From: Mucor racemosus
Taxonomy: Eukaryota; Mucoromycota; Mucoromycetes; Mucorales; Mucoraceae
Length of the DNA: 64,000 bases
Assembly (NCBI GenBank): GCA_027405735.1
Contig: JAPEHQ010000008.1
Span: forward strand, 1,178,001 to 1,242,000
Reading direction: 5' to 3'
Part shown: positions 24,850-35,061 of the stretch, piece after piece
How the letters are laid out: each line of letters opens with the position of its first letter
How positions within the stretch are numbered: position 1 is the stretch's first letter
Made by a program: the position numbers and the translations under genes
Notes under the pieces: model-generated
What the model saw: only the letters and a program-made list of their open reading frames with translations
Databases searched by the model: none
What the model was told of the DNA's origin: nothing

Positions 24850-25085
24850 TGTGGAATTTGATGATAGTTTATGGATACATACAATCTTATTTATAGAAAG
24901 AATAATAATAATGAAGACTAGTAAAATTTATCATGAAAAACGTAGGCCCTATTATTAGAAAACTAATGGTAAAAGAGGGAATTGAGAGCGTCTAGGTCTT
25001 GGTTTAAAAGACTATTATAAAAATTGCATTTCAATATTAGTTAAAATGGAATTGGCTCAAAAAATGACTGTTTAATATCTTTGGA
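24850..25085 (-). repeat. Inverted copy of the 5150-5420 segment
   Basis: The reverse complement matches a piece of the family A element, including TTTTAAACCAAGACCTAGA. It has no coding content. Confidence 0.6.
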
Positions 25086-25804
25086 AACCAATATTCGGGA
25101 TGCATAAATATTGTGCACAGATAAAATTGATGCAAAACCGCGGGTATGATTTCAGAAATAGCACAGTGTTTTATGGTTAGCCGAATTTGGCTTCTTTAAT
25201 GGGCCATTTTCTATGCGGGAGACTTGGATGGGGTGCAATAAAATTGAAGTAATTTTTAAATAAAAATGAAAAATAAAGGCGTTGATAAATACAACTATAA
25301 TCTTTTCACAGCTTTATTATGATTTAAAAAAATCCGGCAAAAAATAATCATATCTTCATAAAAAAGGATGCTATTATATTTATATGAATAGCAAATTGGT
25401 CGATATTTGCGTGCTGATGCTTACTTTATAGGTATTCAATCATAATGTCTTTTATTATTGATATTCTTTCCTAAGATACTTGGTTGATTTTGATACACTA
25501 CTAGTTGATATATTGATAATTTGTTTGATATGATAGAATATTATTAGATGGATGTTAATCTTTCAAACTTCCAGTTATAACTTAAAATGCAACCGAGCTT
25601 ATTTTTATGGGATGCGATTCCCTATCTAGAATTACTGCAACGGCAATTTTATGAGCAGGAGTTTTTGGAATATATTCTTAATGCAAAATAAGTACAGCTT
25701 TATACCCGAGGCGTCATGTTGTATAAAGTTGTATTTTGATTAGGAATACTTCCTTTTACAAGCACCAGTAATATAGAGTTTTTTACTCGTTATTTTTGTT
25801 GGGG
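25086..25804. other. AT-rich spacer
   Basis: No gene or clear element. A stretch near 25240-25340 faintly resembles 26650-26730 (AATACAACTATAATC against AATACAACAATTATAATC), possibly ends of a decayed element. Confidence 0.4.
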
Positions 25805-26330
25805 TTGTCGTATATTTTCAGGATTGATAAATATTACTTAAAAAAGAATACAATTATAAAAGAATGAGTAATTAATCAGTTCTTCAACTGTATAATAAAA
25901 ACAAGATATCGTTTATTTAGATGTAAAAGTATGGCCTTTTATATTGATTAGACATTGAGATCCTGAGATGTAATTTAAGGCACTATTGAACTATTGGATC
26001 TGTTTGATAGTAATCTATGGATTGAAATGGATCAATCATAATTTAACCGTTCTTGCAGAGCTTGTGAGTTGTGTTGTTTCAATGCTGCGCTAAATATGCT
26101 TGGATGTTGATTTGATAACTACTTGATTGGTTAACTGCTGGGATGAAATAATGTGGTGTCATAATTGAGGTCCAAGCGTTCTTGGTAATTACTGGATTAA
26201 ACTTGGTACGCTAGGAGTTTCTTATATCCGATATCAAGACTTGCACTTCAATACATGTCGTAGTCAATAGATTGTAAGATGTATTGATACTGTAGAAGGT
26301 GATAATGTATGATACTAGTAGGTGGAATAC
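25805..26330 (+). repeat. Left part of the split dispersed repeat
   Basis: Matches 1555-2095 along its length (TCGTATATTTTCAGG, GTATTGATACTGTAGAAG). It breaks off at about 26330, and the continuation is found at 28680. Confidence 0.7.
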
Positions 26331-27049
26331 AACAGGGGTCTTACTGGAACTCAGCACTCAGCACTCATGAAGTGAGAATCGGGTACGAATTAAGATCAAT
26401 TATTTCTGTATCAAATGAAAATGGCAATTTTGGTCTATAAAAGGTGTCATCTCATTGCAGGGGATATTTGAGTTTTTTTCTTTTTGTCACCTGAACTCAA
26501 AAGCAGGGTTTGAATTTTGGCTTTGAGAAAATGCATCAAATTGTGGAATTGCCAAATATTATTAATTGATGGCTTCATATTAACTCGACAAGGCTGCTAT
26601 TAACGGTCTTCTTAAGGTGACTCAATACTTGATCCTGCAGTAAATAGCAACGTTCATTAAAATAAAAAATATAAAAACAAAAGCGGCAGAAATACAACAA
26701 TTATAATCAGCTAAAGCTTTATTACAAAAAATTTTAAAGATTCGAAATAAATACTGTAATTGGAAAAGAATTTCATATTTTTAATATGCGTTTGCTCTTG
26801 TGTTCAAATGAAGCGTTTGTTTATTATTTTTGTTATCACATTTCCAGTGGAATCGTATTTTCATGAGCGACACGTAAAAATTAGGTTATTTTATTATTAC
26901 CAAGCTTTTTAGTATGTAATTCCACTGCACATCCATTATCATGTTACATCGTTAAATCATAGAAGCATATGTGGTTCCAGTATATCCACACAATATATAT
27001 ATGTTTATTCTAGTTATATTATCATTTATATTTAATAATACACCCGTCC

Positions 27050-28430
27050 ATTTAGTACATAAAGTCGGGATTACTAATGTTTCATCCAAAAAATAAAAGA
27101 ATAAAAATATAATGAGCAGCTATTTTCAAACTTGGTTTACTCTTTATTCCAAAGCTCTAATAATAGTCTTATATTTCATCAAAAATAAGATAATAAGTAT
27201 GTTTATTATTAAAAAATAAAAATAAAACAACAAAGCTAATATTTTGTTACTTCTCCCTTGGTATCTATAACTGCCTGGCATTTTCTGGCCACACTTTCAA
27301 TTAACTTGGTAGCGAACTCAACATCAATGTTCTGCCAAGTGGCGAGAAGTTTCCGTCAAAGGTCTTTGGTATTATTGATAATACGTTTTTGGCTACCCAA
27401 TTTATGAGCGAGCTCGCTTCAAATATATTCAATAGGGTTAAGATCAGGACTCTGTAACGGCCAATCCTCCATAACATTCATCGAATGTGGTCGCTTCCAT
27501 CACTTTGCATATGCACCTGTATGATAGGAAACATTGTCCTCCTGAAGCATGAAACTTCTATCTTCATGTTGATGTATATAGGTCTTGAACCCAGGGAACG
27601 TAGTGTTGCGACAGTACAGCAATATAGGACTTTTGATTCATTTTTCCGTTAATAAATACGAAAGGTCCAAACCCCCAGTCCAAAAACAATACCGAACCAT
27701 CAAACTACCACCATCAAAATTTACCGATGAACATAATAGTACATAGCAACTTACATACTTTTTACCTTGTTTCGTTAAAACTGATGGCGTACCATCATTA
27801 CGACAAACACAAAATCTTGACTCATCAGACCAAACCATTTGTCTCTATATATTGCTCATTAGACCAACTGATATAAAATTTTGTTCACTCCAATATACTT
27901 TTTTTGTGTTCTTCCTCTGGCAATTTGGGTTGCTTAACAGCAGGTTTGTAATACTTAAAGCCCAACTTTCTTATCCATTTTATTGTGTTCGAGCGAGAAA
28001 TTTTTTCCTATCATTCGGAGTTGCCCCGTAATAACCTCTAATGTCTGGAAGGGATCTCTCTTAATTGTTCGCTCCAAATGGCGTTGCGTATTATTACAAT
28101 TAAAGATAGATGCTATTTCTGTTAAAGTAGTACCACTTTGATCTCCTCTGGATTTAATACTTTGGACTGTAGGAAGTTTTATATCAATCATAGTAGAGAT
28201 CTCATATTGATTAAATCCAAGCTGTTTTAAATAGAAAATGGCTCCGAGTTTCATTCATTTTTACATTTTGTTGTTTGGTTCCTGTTGGATATCGCAATTT
28301 TTTTATATTAAATTCAAAAGTTTTGGACATTGTTTTATTAATTTCAAACGTGTTTAAAGGAAAAGCATGACAAAAAATAGAAACATTGGTGATGGATGAA
28401 TTATTAGTAACCCTGACCGTACATAAACGT
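27050..28430 (-). mobile_element. Tc1/mariner element, broken transposase
   Basis: Imperfect terminal inverted repeats lie at about 27049-27092 and 28391-28427; both contain a GGG(A)TTACTAAT core followed by TTCATCC. Between them the minus strand codes for a decayed Tc1-type transposase: helix-turn-helix region KQLGFNQYEISTMI near 28200, catalytic segment VWSDESRFCV near 27830, and SPDLNPIEYI near 27430 with the third acidic region. Frameshifts break the gene, and a stop replaces the Trp that usually follows NPIEYI. The element is therefore dead. The outer limits are uncertain by about 10 bp. Confidence 0.82.
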
Positions 28431-28679
28431 TCTCTATAAGCTTATAATATAACGGTACTTTTTCATTTGATTAATTTTATACGTTTTACTTTTCGATAAA
28501 TCAAGGTTGATATTAATAGAATAATGAAACAAAAAGATTTATTTGGAAACATATCCAAAAATGTATAGCATACAGTATATTATACTTAATTGGTGCCAAT
28601 TTGACCACTTCTGTTTTTGGCTCATTTATAAGCTCCTGAGTGCGGTTTTAAAAAAGGATGTTTTTTATTATAAATTAAA

Positions 28680-28844
28680 TGTACGTGATCCACATTTTCG
28701 CCAATTGTCGTTCCTTCAAAAAAAAGCCGAACAATCTCTGGATGCGGTCTTCTAATAATATTTCTAAGCTGTAAATTTCTGAAAAAAATTCACCGAACAG
28801 TCCGGACGCGGCCGTTTAAATATCCTCCGTTGTGTGATGCAGAT
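28680..28844 (+). repeat. Middle part of the split dispersed repeat
   Basis: Matches 2096-2250 (word GCCGAACAATC and the segment TCTAATAATATTTC). The solo LTR interrupts it at 28845. Confidence 0.65.
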
Positions 28845-29198
28845 TGTTACGCCAGGAGATTATATCCATCCTAAAGCTACAATATGTGTTAAATCATTTA
28901 ATAAAAATAAAGGAAGACTATTGTAAAATGAAAAAGCACATTAAGACTAAAGAACTTTATTACAAGATGGAATCATCTCCTTTTATATTCATATCCTCTA
29001 AGTATATGACTAATCAAAAATGAGTCTATTTACAGTATATACCTACCAATCAAGTCTAGGTGACACACACGCGTTCCGCATTCCTCAATATATATTAACT
29101 GAGCTTTATAGCATAATACACAGCAATGAGTAGAACCTATCATATCAAAGTGTGTTATAACCGTAACCAAGGAGTGTCACAGAATTGTGGACGCAATA
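28845..29198 (+). mobile_element. Solo LTR of a retrotransposon
   Basis: The 354-bp insertion starts TGTTACGCC and ends GGACGCAATA. Five-bp flanks CAGAT (28840-28844) and CAGGT (29199-29203) differ at one base and fit a target site duplication. The same repeat without the insertion is present at 2240-2265 (GATGCAGATATCGG). A related LTR end is at 1-51. No internal retrotransposon sequence remains. Confidence 0.65.
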
Positions 29199-29203
29199 CA
29201 GGT

Positions 29204-29370
29204 ATCGAATTTTCATACAAAAATTAAAGTTCGGCTGTATAGCTAATTTTTCAAAAGTTTGTTTTGTGTAAAGTATAAAATACAAAATACAGCATACACC
29301 ATTAGCCTAATAACAGATTTAACCTGAAAAGTATAAGATGATACAACCGGATTCGAAAAAAGTTTATAAA
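29204..29370 (+). repeat. Right part of the split dispersed repeat
   Basis: Matches 2260-2460 (TTTCATACAAAAATTAA, AGTATAAGATGATACAA). Confidence 0.65.
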
Positions 29371-29571
29371 ATTACAAATTTTAAAGAATTTATAAAAATA
29401 AAATATACATTCATTTTTGTGTATTCAAATACATGTTGGTATTTTTCATTCGAAAAGGATTTCCTTATAAATTGTTTTCATATTTTTTTAAAAAAAGGAA
29501 ACGGGTATTTTAGAATTTCAGAAAAAAAAAACCCCATTTTTTAAAATTTTACCCAAACGCAAGCAGATATT

Positions 29572-30050
29572 TCATCATTTTTCATTACTTACAGCATTTA
29601 ATCAACACTAAAAAGAAATATGGACGTATTACCTGCAGGGAAAACGAGGTAATACGGATTTTAATCGCAGTGCGACACTGCGACTAATCCTCATTAATTA
29701 CGCAGGGAATACGCATGGTAAAACGAACATATTACCTCCGTATTCAGTAAATGGTAATACGAACATATTACCTTACAGTGGAATACGGTGTAATAATACG
29801 CTCATATTATGGTGATGGAACTCGCATATTACATGCATACTCCAACGTTTTATTCAGCATTTTACGCTTTCTACAGGCTCTCTATATTCTTAAATCTTTT
29901 TTTATTTGCTCATTTTGAAAATATTACCATTATATTACAATGTTTTCAAATTTTTTCATTGCTTACATAATTTTCTTTACACTAAAGAAAAATTTGGACG
30001 TATTACCTGCAGGGAAAACGAGGTAATACGGAATTTAGTTGCAGTGCGAT
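29572..30050. repeat. GTATTACC/GGTAATAC motif block with flanking direct repeats
   Basis: Two direct repeats of about 100 bp (29572-29673 and 29953-30050) share GGACGTATTACCTGCAGGGA followed by AAACGAGGTAATACGG. Between and within them TATTACC or its complement occurs at least seven times. The block ends about 55 bp upstream of the tRNA-Val gene. It has no coding content. Confidence 0.6.
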
Positions 30051-30103
30051 TTTTTATAAATGTTTACTAGATAAAGGTTTGCAAAATTTTATTTGCATCA
30101 AAT

Positions 30104-30177
30104 GGTTCTGTGGCGTAGTTGGTTATCGCGTCGCCTTTACACGGCGAAGGTCTTCGGTTCGAACCCGGACAGAATCA
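30104..30177 (+). tRNA. tRNA-Val (anticodon UAC)
   Basis: A complete 74-nt cloverleaf without intron. The acceptor stem GGTTCTG pairs with CAGAATC (one G-U). The anticodon stem TCGCC pairs with GGCGA around the loop TTTACAC, which gives anticodon TAC at 30138-30140. The T arm contains TTCGAAC, and the discriminator base is A. An internal B box (GGTTCGAACCC) is present. A run of T follows at 30180. Confidence 0.95.
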
Positions 30178-30179
30178 TC

Positions 30180-30185
30180 TTTTTT
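30180..30185 (+). terminator. RNA polymerase III terminator of the tRNA-Val gene
   Basis: Six T in a row begin two bases after the tRNA 3' end, as expected for a Pol III terminator. Confidence 0.8.
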
Positions 30186-30945
30186 GCCTTATTTTACCGG
30201 ATAATTATTTATCCATACTGCTGTCGTGTGCTGAGGCATATGTTTCCAGTAGATTCAAGTAAATGTATACAAAAGATTATATATGAGATAAAAGATGATC
30301 TTTATTATTATCATTATATGTTTTGATATTTTATACTAATTAAAAAAGTTACACACAAAGTCTGTGTGTACCTGACACTGTTTTGTTTTTCATTATAAAA
30401 TTCTACAAAAAGTTGCATCTTGCTTGTGTCGTAATAATGTCGTGGTAATAATAATACAATGAGACAAATACAGTTATATGTTAAAAGACAATGTTTATTA
30501 AGTTTGCCATTTAAAATCTAATCGTTATACTATTATTATTGTGTAACGAAAGAGCTAAACTTCTACGACACTTGATGCTTCAAGTATTTTTTTAATCGAA
30601 AATGCTTCCAGATAGCTGGAAATCAAGTTTTTGTATATCTCAGGCTACTTTTGCTGTAATAAGAACATGCTTTTAAAATTCTGTTGCTATATGAAAATTA
30701 TATAAATTTTGATAAGAAAGGATTCATTTTTCCAATCTTGAATTCCGTTTAATGCGTTACTGAAACTTGGTGCTAGTAACCTTATTACATCGTAGATTTT
30801 AATTAAAATACACTAGGAAATAGACATTAATTTATACTTTAACCAAAAAATTTATTTTAAATGTACAGATTGTAATAAAATTAGAACGAAGTAGTGGGGG
30901 GGTATTATCGAGATTAAGTTTAAGAGTTTGACTGATCAAAACTAA
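30186..30945. other. Spacer between tRNA and sugar transporter copy 1
   Basis: AT-rich, no gene seen. It contains the 3' flank of the transporter, which shares no obvious similarity with the 3' flank of the other copy. Confidence 0.5.
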
Positions 30946-30946
30946 T

Positions 30947-32440
30947 TTAAGCGGTCTTTTCAAAGCCACGAACAATGTCTTCAAGAGAGCGACCCTTAGT
31001 TTCAGGAACCTTGAAATAAGTAAAGACAAAAGCAACTGCAGCAACACCAGCAAAGATAGCAAAAGAATAACCTTTGATACCATCAAAAATAAGAGGGAAA
31101 CATTGACCAATCAAAAAGTTCATGGCCCAGTTGACAGCAGTAGCAATGGCACCAACAGCAGATGAAGCATAAACAGGAGTTAATTCAGAAGTCATCATCC
31201 AAGGAATAGGTCCAACACCGATGGCAAAGGAAACAACATAACCAAAGACAGCTACAATCAAAAGGGCACCAACATTGTAGACATAACCGATGATCAAAAG
31301 AACAGAGAAAATACAGGCACCAACTTCAGCAATCATAAGCAAAGGACGACGGCCCATACGATCAATCAAGATTAAAGAGAGAATAGTAGAAGCAAAATTA
31401 ACAACTGTAGTAACAATAGCCATATACTTTGACATTTCAGCATCAAAAGCCATATTAAAAATAGTAGTGGAGTAATACATGACAGCATTCATACCAATCA
31501 ATTGTTGAGTAATATGAAGAGCAATGACAGTAAGAGCAATACGACGAATAAGAGGGTCAATAAAGATTTGAATCATATTCATAGGAGAGCGAGCACCTTC
31601 ATCTTGAGTAACAATACCATCTTCAAGTTGATTATCAATAGATTTAACATCATTTTTATCATCAACAGAAACAGCATCACCAACAATAGCTTGAGCAGCG
31701 GCAGTACCTAATTGACCTTCAACCATACCAAAGAATTCCTTATCAATATTGGAATTAGGTCGAAGTCTTTGAAGATTTTCTCTAGCTTCTTCAATACGAT
31801 TAACAGATACAAGATAACGAGGAGATTCAACACAACCAGCCATTAGAAAGAATTGAGCAATAGCAGGAATAGCAACAATAGCATAATTGATTCTCCAAAG
31901 AGGAACAGAAGCAAGAGGAAGACCAATTACAGAAGCAAGCAAGATACCAATGACAATAGCAAATTGATTACATGTACCCATTGTACCACGAGCCTTGATA
32001 GTTGATACCTCACCAACATAAGTAGGAGTAGCAAGAGAACCAAGGCCACAAGAAAGACCACAACAGATACGACCAACAATAAACATAGCAGGGTTGACAG
32101 AGACACCAATTAAGAGAGCACCAATGATCCAGCCAATATTGTTAAAGATGATGGTCTTTTTGCGACCATATTTAGTTTGAATAGCACCACCAAAGAGGCC
32201 ACCAATCAAGCCACCAACACAGAAAGAGGCAACAGCAAAACCCCAAAGAGCATTATTCATTGGAAGACAATCAGGGAAAGCCTTACTAGCAATATGAGCA
32301 GCGCCATTTTCACAGGCATGAGTAACTTCACCAGGAACATTAGCGGAGCCAATAACCCAACCGTTACTGAATGAGCCGAGACAAGAGATGATTACACAGT
32401 AAACCATGTAACCTGGCATTCTAAGGTCAAGAGAATCCAT
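30947..32440 (-). CDS. Sugar porter of the MFS superfamily, copy 1
   Basis: Single exon, 497 aa, twelve predicted membrane segments. Sugar porter signatures are present: GGLFGG..QTKYGRKK after segment 2, LIDRMGRRPL after segment 8, QQLIGMNAVMYYS in segment 7, PWMMTSELTP in segment 10 and PETKGRSLEDIV at the C-terminus. It should carry hexoses or related sugars across the plasma membrane; the exact sugar is not visible. The ATG at 32440 was chosen over an ORF start 61 codons upstream because the extension is aromatic low-complexity sequence running through the TATA box at 32562-32568. Codon use is strongly biased to GGT, GCT and ATT, unlike neighbouring genes, which suggests high expression. 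The protein is identical to copy 2 at 35062. Confidence 0.95.
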   Translation of the reverse strand: MDSLDLRMPGYMVYCVIISCLGSFSNGWVIGSANVPGEVTHACENGAAHIASKAFPDCLPMNNALWGFAVASFCVGGLIGGLFGGAIQTKYGRKKTIIFNNIGWIIGALLIGVSVNPAMFIVGRICCGLSCGLGSLATPTYVGEVSTIKARGTMGTCNQFAIVIGILLASVIGLPLASVPLWRINYAIVAIPAIAQFFLMAGCVESPRYLVSVNRIEEARENLQRLRPNSNIDKEFFGMVEGQLGTAAAQAIVGDAVSVDDKNDVKSIDNQLEDGIVTQDEGARSPMNMIQIFIDPLIRRIALTVIALHITQQLIGMNAVMYYSTTIFNMAFDAEMSKYMAIVTTVVNFASTILSLILIDRMGRRPLLMIAEVGACIFSVLLIIGYVYNVGALLIVAVFGYVVSFAIGVGPIPWMMTSELTPVYASSAVGAIATAVNWAMNFLIGQCFPLIFDGIKGYSFAIFAGVAAVAFVFTYFKVPETKGRSLEDIVRGFEKTA

Positions 32441-32561
32441 TGTGAATATGAGTTTATTGTATAAATTAGTATAAAAAAGAGGATATGTTTTAATATAAAA
32501 TCTTGATAGATGATATTGATAATGAAAAAAAAAATAGGGAAAGGTACCAAATATCGGTTCC

Positions 32562-32568
32562 TTATATA
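32562..32568 (-). promoter_or_regulatory. TATA box of sugar porter copy 1
   Basis: TATATAA on the minus strand, about 125 bp upstream of the ATG. The same box occurs at the mirror position in copy 2. Confidence 0.6.
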
Positions 32569-32681
32569 CAAAAGTTTTACTATGCATTAGTAGTTTTCCA
32601 AAATGTGGACCCTTTTTTTTCAAGGAAAATCAAACATCTTTCTTATTTTCCATGATAGGTTTGGAGAAGCGAACATACGAT

Positions 32682-33716
32682 ATTGGAATGTTTCAGTGCC
32701 TAAATTAATTTTTAGGCAAATTATTACCATATGATGAGTAACTAATAGAAAAATAGAAAGTATCTGAATGTCATATTATGTATGAATTAAACTAATGAAT
32801 ATTATTATTTACTCTTTTCATTCATAAAGTGACAATAAAATATACAAACTGTCAAATACAAAATTACTGATTCTACCGTATTTGGAGAATTTAGAAACAT
32901 TTCTATTGGTTTGGATTGTGGGCAGGTTCAGGAACAAGTATTGATTGGTAGGAAATTATGGGTTGATTCGCTCTTGCAAAATACAATTGTCATCCAATCT
33001 CAAACAAACCAGCAAATTTATTGAAAATTACTCCACATTACTTGATATATAAAACTTTCAACCTTCCATGGTATCAAAAAATAGTAGTCTCTTCTTTCAA
33101 TATGCCGACTTTATCTTAGATTTGTAGAGGGGTATTGCTTGTCAAAAGTTGCAACTTCTGAACTTGAAATTCTATTTGAGCGATTTTGATCGACTACTCT
33201 TTTCTGTGAAAAGAAAATATAGAGCACGTTTATGGCATACAGTATAGCTTTTTTCAATTTGAACTTTAAAGGATGCTAGCATGTCTTTAGAATAAAATAT
33301 TTGAATAATAGGCATACGTTATATTTAGCAAAAATAGACGAAAGTGGAAGCTAAACTTTGTGTGATACTTCAAATTTGAGCATTCAAATAATCAATATGA
33401 CCATATATACAACACTGCGATTGTCATCAATTAAATCAAGCGACTTTTAGTATATAATGAGATCATGATTTGTTTGGAACACCTTGAGCATTTCAATGCA
33501 ATTTTATTGGATAAAATTCTTGCATTTGTTTATGTAAATGTTGAAACCCATTATCTGGTTTGAATGGAAAGATATGTGGTATGCGAATGGAATCAGTTTC
33601 TTTGTTGGAACATATGCAAAGTTAGTAGAATATGGAATATTTGTATATAAATACCTAATTCTCATCGTTTTTTTTAAAAAAACCCCTTTTTATTTATAAA
33701 TTATTATCATTTCAAA
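32682..33716. other. Spacer of the inverted repeat, left part
   Basis: AT-rich sequence of about 1 kb with no further gene. It contains the remaining promoter of sugar porter copy 1 and the promoter of the secreted protein gene (TATATAA at 33644-33650). Confidence 0.5.
33644..33650 (+). promoter_or_regulatory. TATA box of the secreted protein gene
   Basis: TATATAA lies about 70 bp upstream of the ATG at 33717. Confidence 0.55.
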
Positions 33717-34352
33717 ATGGTTGCAAATGCCTATTTCGTTTTATCAGCAATAGCTGTGCTTCTGTTATTTCATCATGTTGATGCATATTGGACAGTTAGG
33801 GAGAAGTCAATGCCAAGAAAAGATGGTACATTTTGGGCTGAGCTAACAAAAATTGAATTCAATGGAAATGATTCCAGTGAGATCAAATGCCGTGTTAACA
33901 CAAACCCCTTCCAAGATAAAAGCTCCATCATTTACGGAAAGAAATCAAGCTATCATGGTTGCGTTGGCATTGAAAAGGTTTCTCTTCATGGAAGCAATCG
34001 AGTATTACATTATCTCACTGTTTTAGATTCGGATGAAGTTCTCAATTGTGCATTAGCAGAAAATACATCGACTTATAAAGAATATATTTGCGGTAATGCT
34101 ATTCCTGCTGCCCTTCCTGTAGGTGAAGTATCTGTCTATGCTTCTGGTAATATTGCTTCCAGCACTAGTAAAGGAGAATTGACTGTTAGCACAACCACAG
34201 TAACTTATATACCTTCATTCACTAATGGTGTCGCATGTGTTACCGGGTATAGAGGAATGAGAAATGGTGGTGGTCCAACTGGTGCTTGCTGTAGCCATAG
34301 CGACGATTGTCTTGACACCTGTGTTCAAGGTGTCTGTGGCATTACACCTTAG
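33717..34352 (+). CDS. Small secreted cysteine-containing protein, unknown function
   Basis: Single-exon gene of 211 aa. The N-terminus is a signal peptide (hydrophobic core YFVLSAIAVLLLFHHV, likely cleavage after VDA). The mature part is rich in Ser, Thr and Gly and ends in a cysteine cluster: ACCSHSDDCLDTCVQGVCG, six cysteines in 19 residues. One NXS site and one NXT site are visible. I do not recognise the family. A TATA box and a 3' flank rich in AATAAA-like words support a real gene. It sits alone between the two facing sugar porter copies. A role outside the cell or in the wall is an inference from the signal peptide. Confidence 0.8.
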   Translation: MVANAYFVLSAIAVLLLFHHVDAYWTVREKSMPRKDGTFWAELTKIEFNGNDSSEIKCRVNTNPFQDKSSIIYGKKSSYHGCVGIEKVSLHGSNRVLHYLTVLDSDEVLNCALAENTSTYKEYICGNAIPAALPVGEVSVYASGNIASSTSKGELTVSTTTVTYIPSFTNGVACVTGYRGMRNGGGPTGACCSHSDDCLDTCVQGVCGITP

Positions 34353-34820
34353 ATTGTAAATAAATAAATTTTAATAAATGATAAATCAATAAAAATGAAC
34401 ATATAATATATGGAAGATGGCCCCAAAAATAACATGAACAGCCAAAATATATCTGTACAGTCTTTTTTTCGCATAAAAATATTGGTTTTTCGTGGGGGTA
34501 AATTAAAGCTTGCATAGCTCAAACGATGTACTTGTTTACATAAAAGGGCATTGCCTGATTTCTAAAAAGGGTTTGTTCGACTGTGAAATTCTTCCAATTA
34601 AAAAGTTTCATGTTTACCAAATAAAGGCACAATAGACTTTGCCTGAAGATGGTTCATTACTGATAAAGCCGTCTATTCATATAATTTCTCAATGGATATA
34701 CAATATTTGCTTTCATATTGATTCATAACCCGAGTTAGTTGAATAGCTTATCTTTTTCTGTTAAGAATTGGTACTATTTTTTCATAAATATTCCAAAAAC
34801 AGTAGTTTGGAAAGTGAAAC
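34353..34820. other. Spacer of the inverted repeat, right part
   Basis: AT-rich 3' flank of the secreted protein gene and outer promoter of sugar porter copy 2. No gene seen. Confidence 0.5.
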
Positions 34821-34933
34821 ATCGTATGTTCGCTTCTCCAAACCTATCATGGAAAATAAGAAAGATGTTTGATTTTCCTTGAAAAAAAAGGGTCCACATT
34901 TTGGAAAACTACTAATGCATAGTAAAACTTTTG

Positions 34934-34940
34934 TATATAA
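34934..34940 (+). promoter_or_regulatory. TATA box of sugar porter copy 2
   Basis: TATATAA, 122 bp upstream of the ATG at 35062, within the duplicated arm. Confidence 0.6.
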
Positions 34941-35061
34941 GGAACCGATATTTGGTACCTTTCCCTATTTTTTTTTTCATTATCAATATCATCTATCAAG
35001 ATTTTATATTAAAACATATCCTCTTTTTTATACTAATTTATACAATAAACTCATATTCACA

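Larger units (their letters stand above)
30946..32681. repeat. Left arm of a 1,736-bp inverted repeat
   Basis: The reverse complement of this arm equals 34821-36556 wherever I compared them, including the promoter, and the two arms have exactly the same length. The outer limit is just past the transporter stop codon, and the inner limit is about 240 bp upstream of its ATG. Confidence 0.9.

Noticed and set aside
30093..30326. 77-codon ORF across the tRNA
   Set aside because: Chance reading of the tRNA-Val gene and its flank.
34879..35061. 61-codon N-terminal extension of the sugar porter (and its mirror at 32441-32623)
   Set aside because: It runs through the TATA box, is Phe/Tyr-rich low complexity and is absent from the family; MDSLDLRMPG is the natural start.
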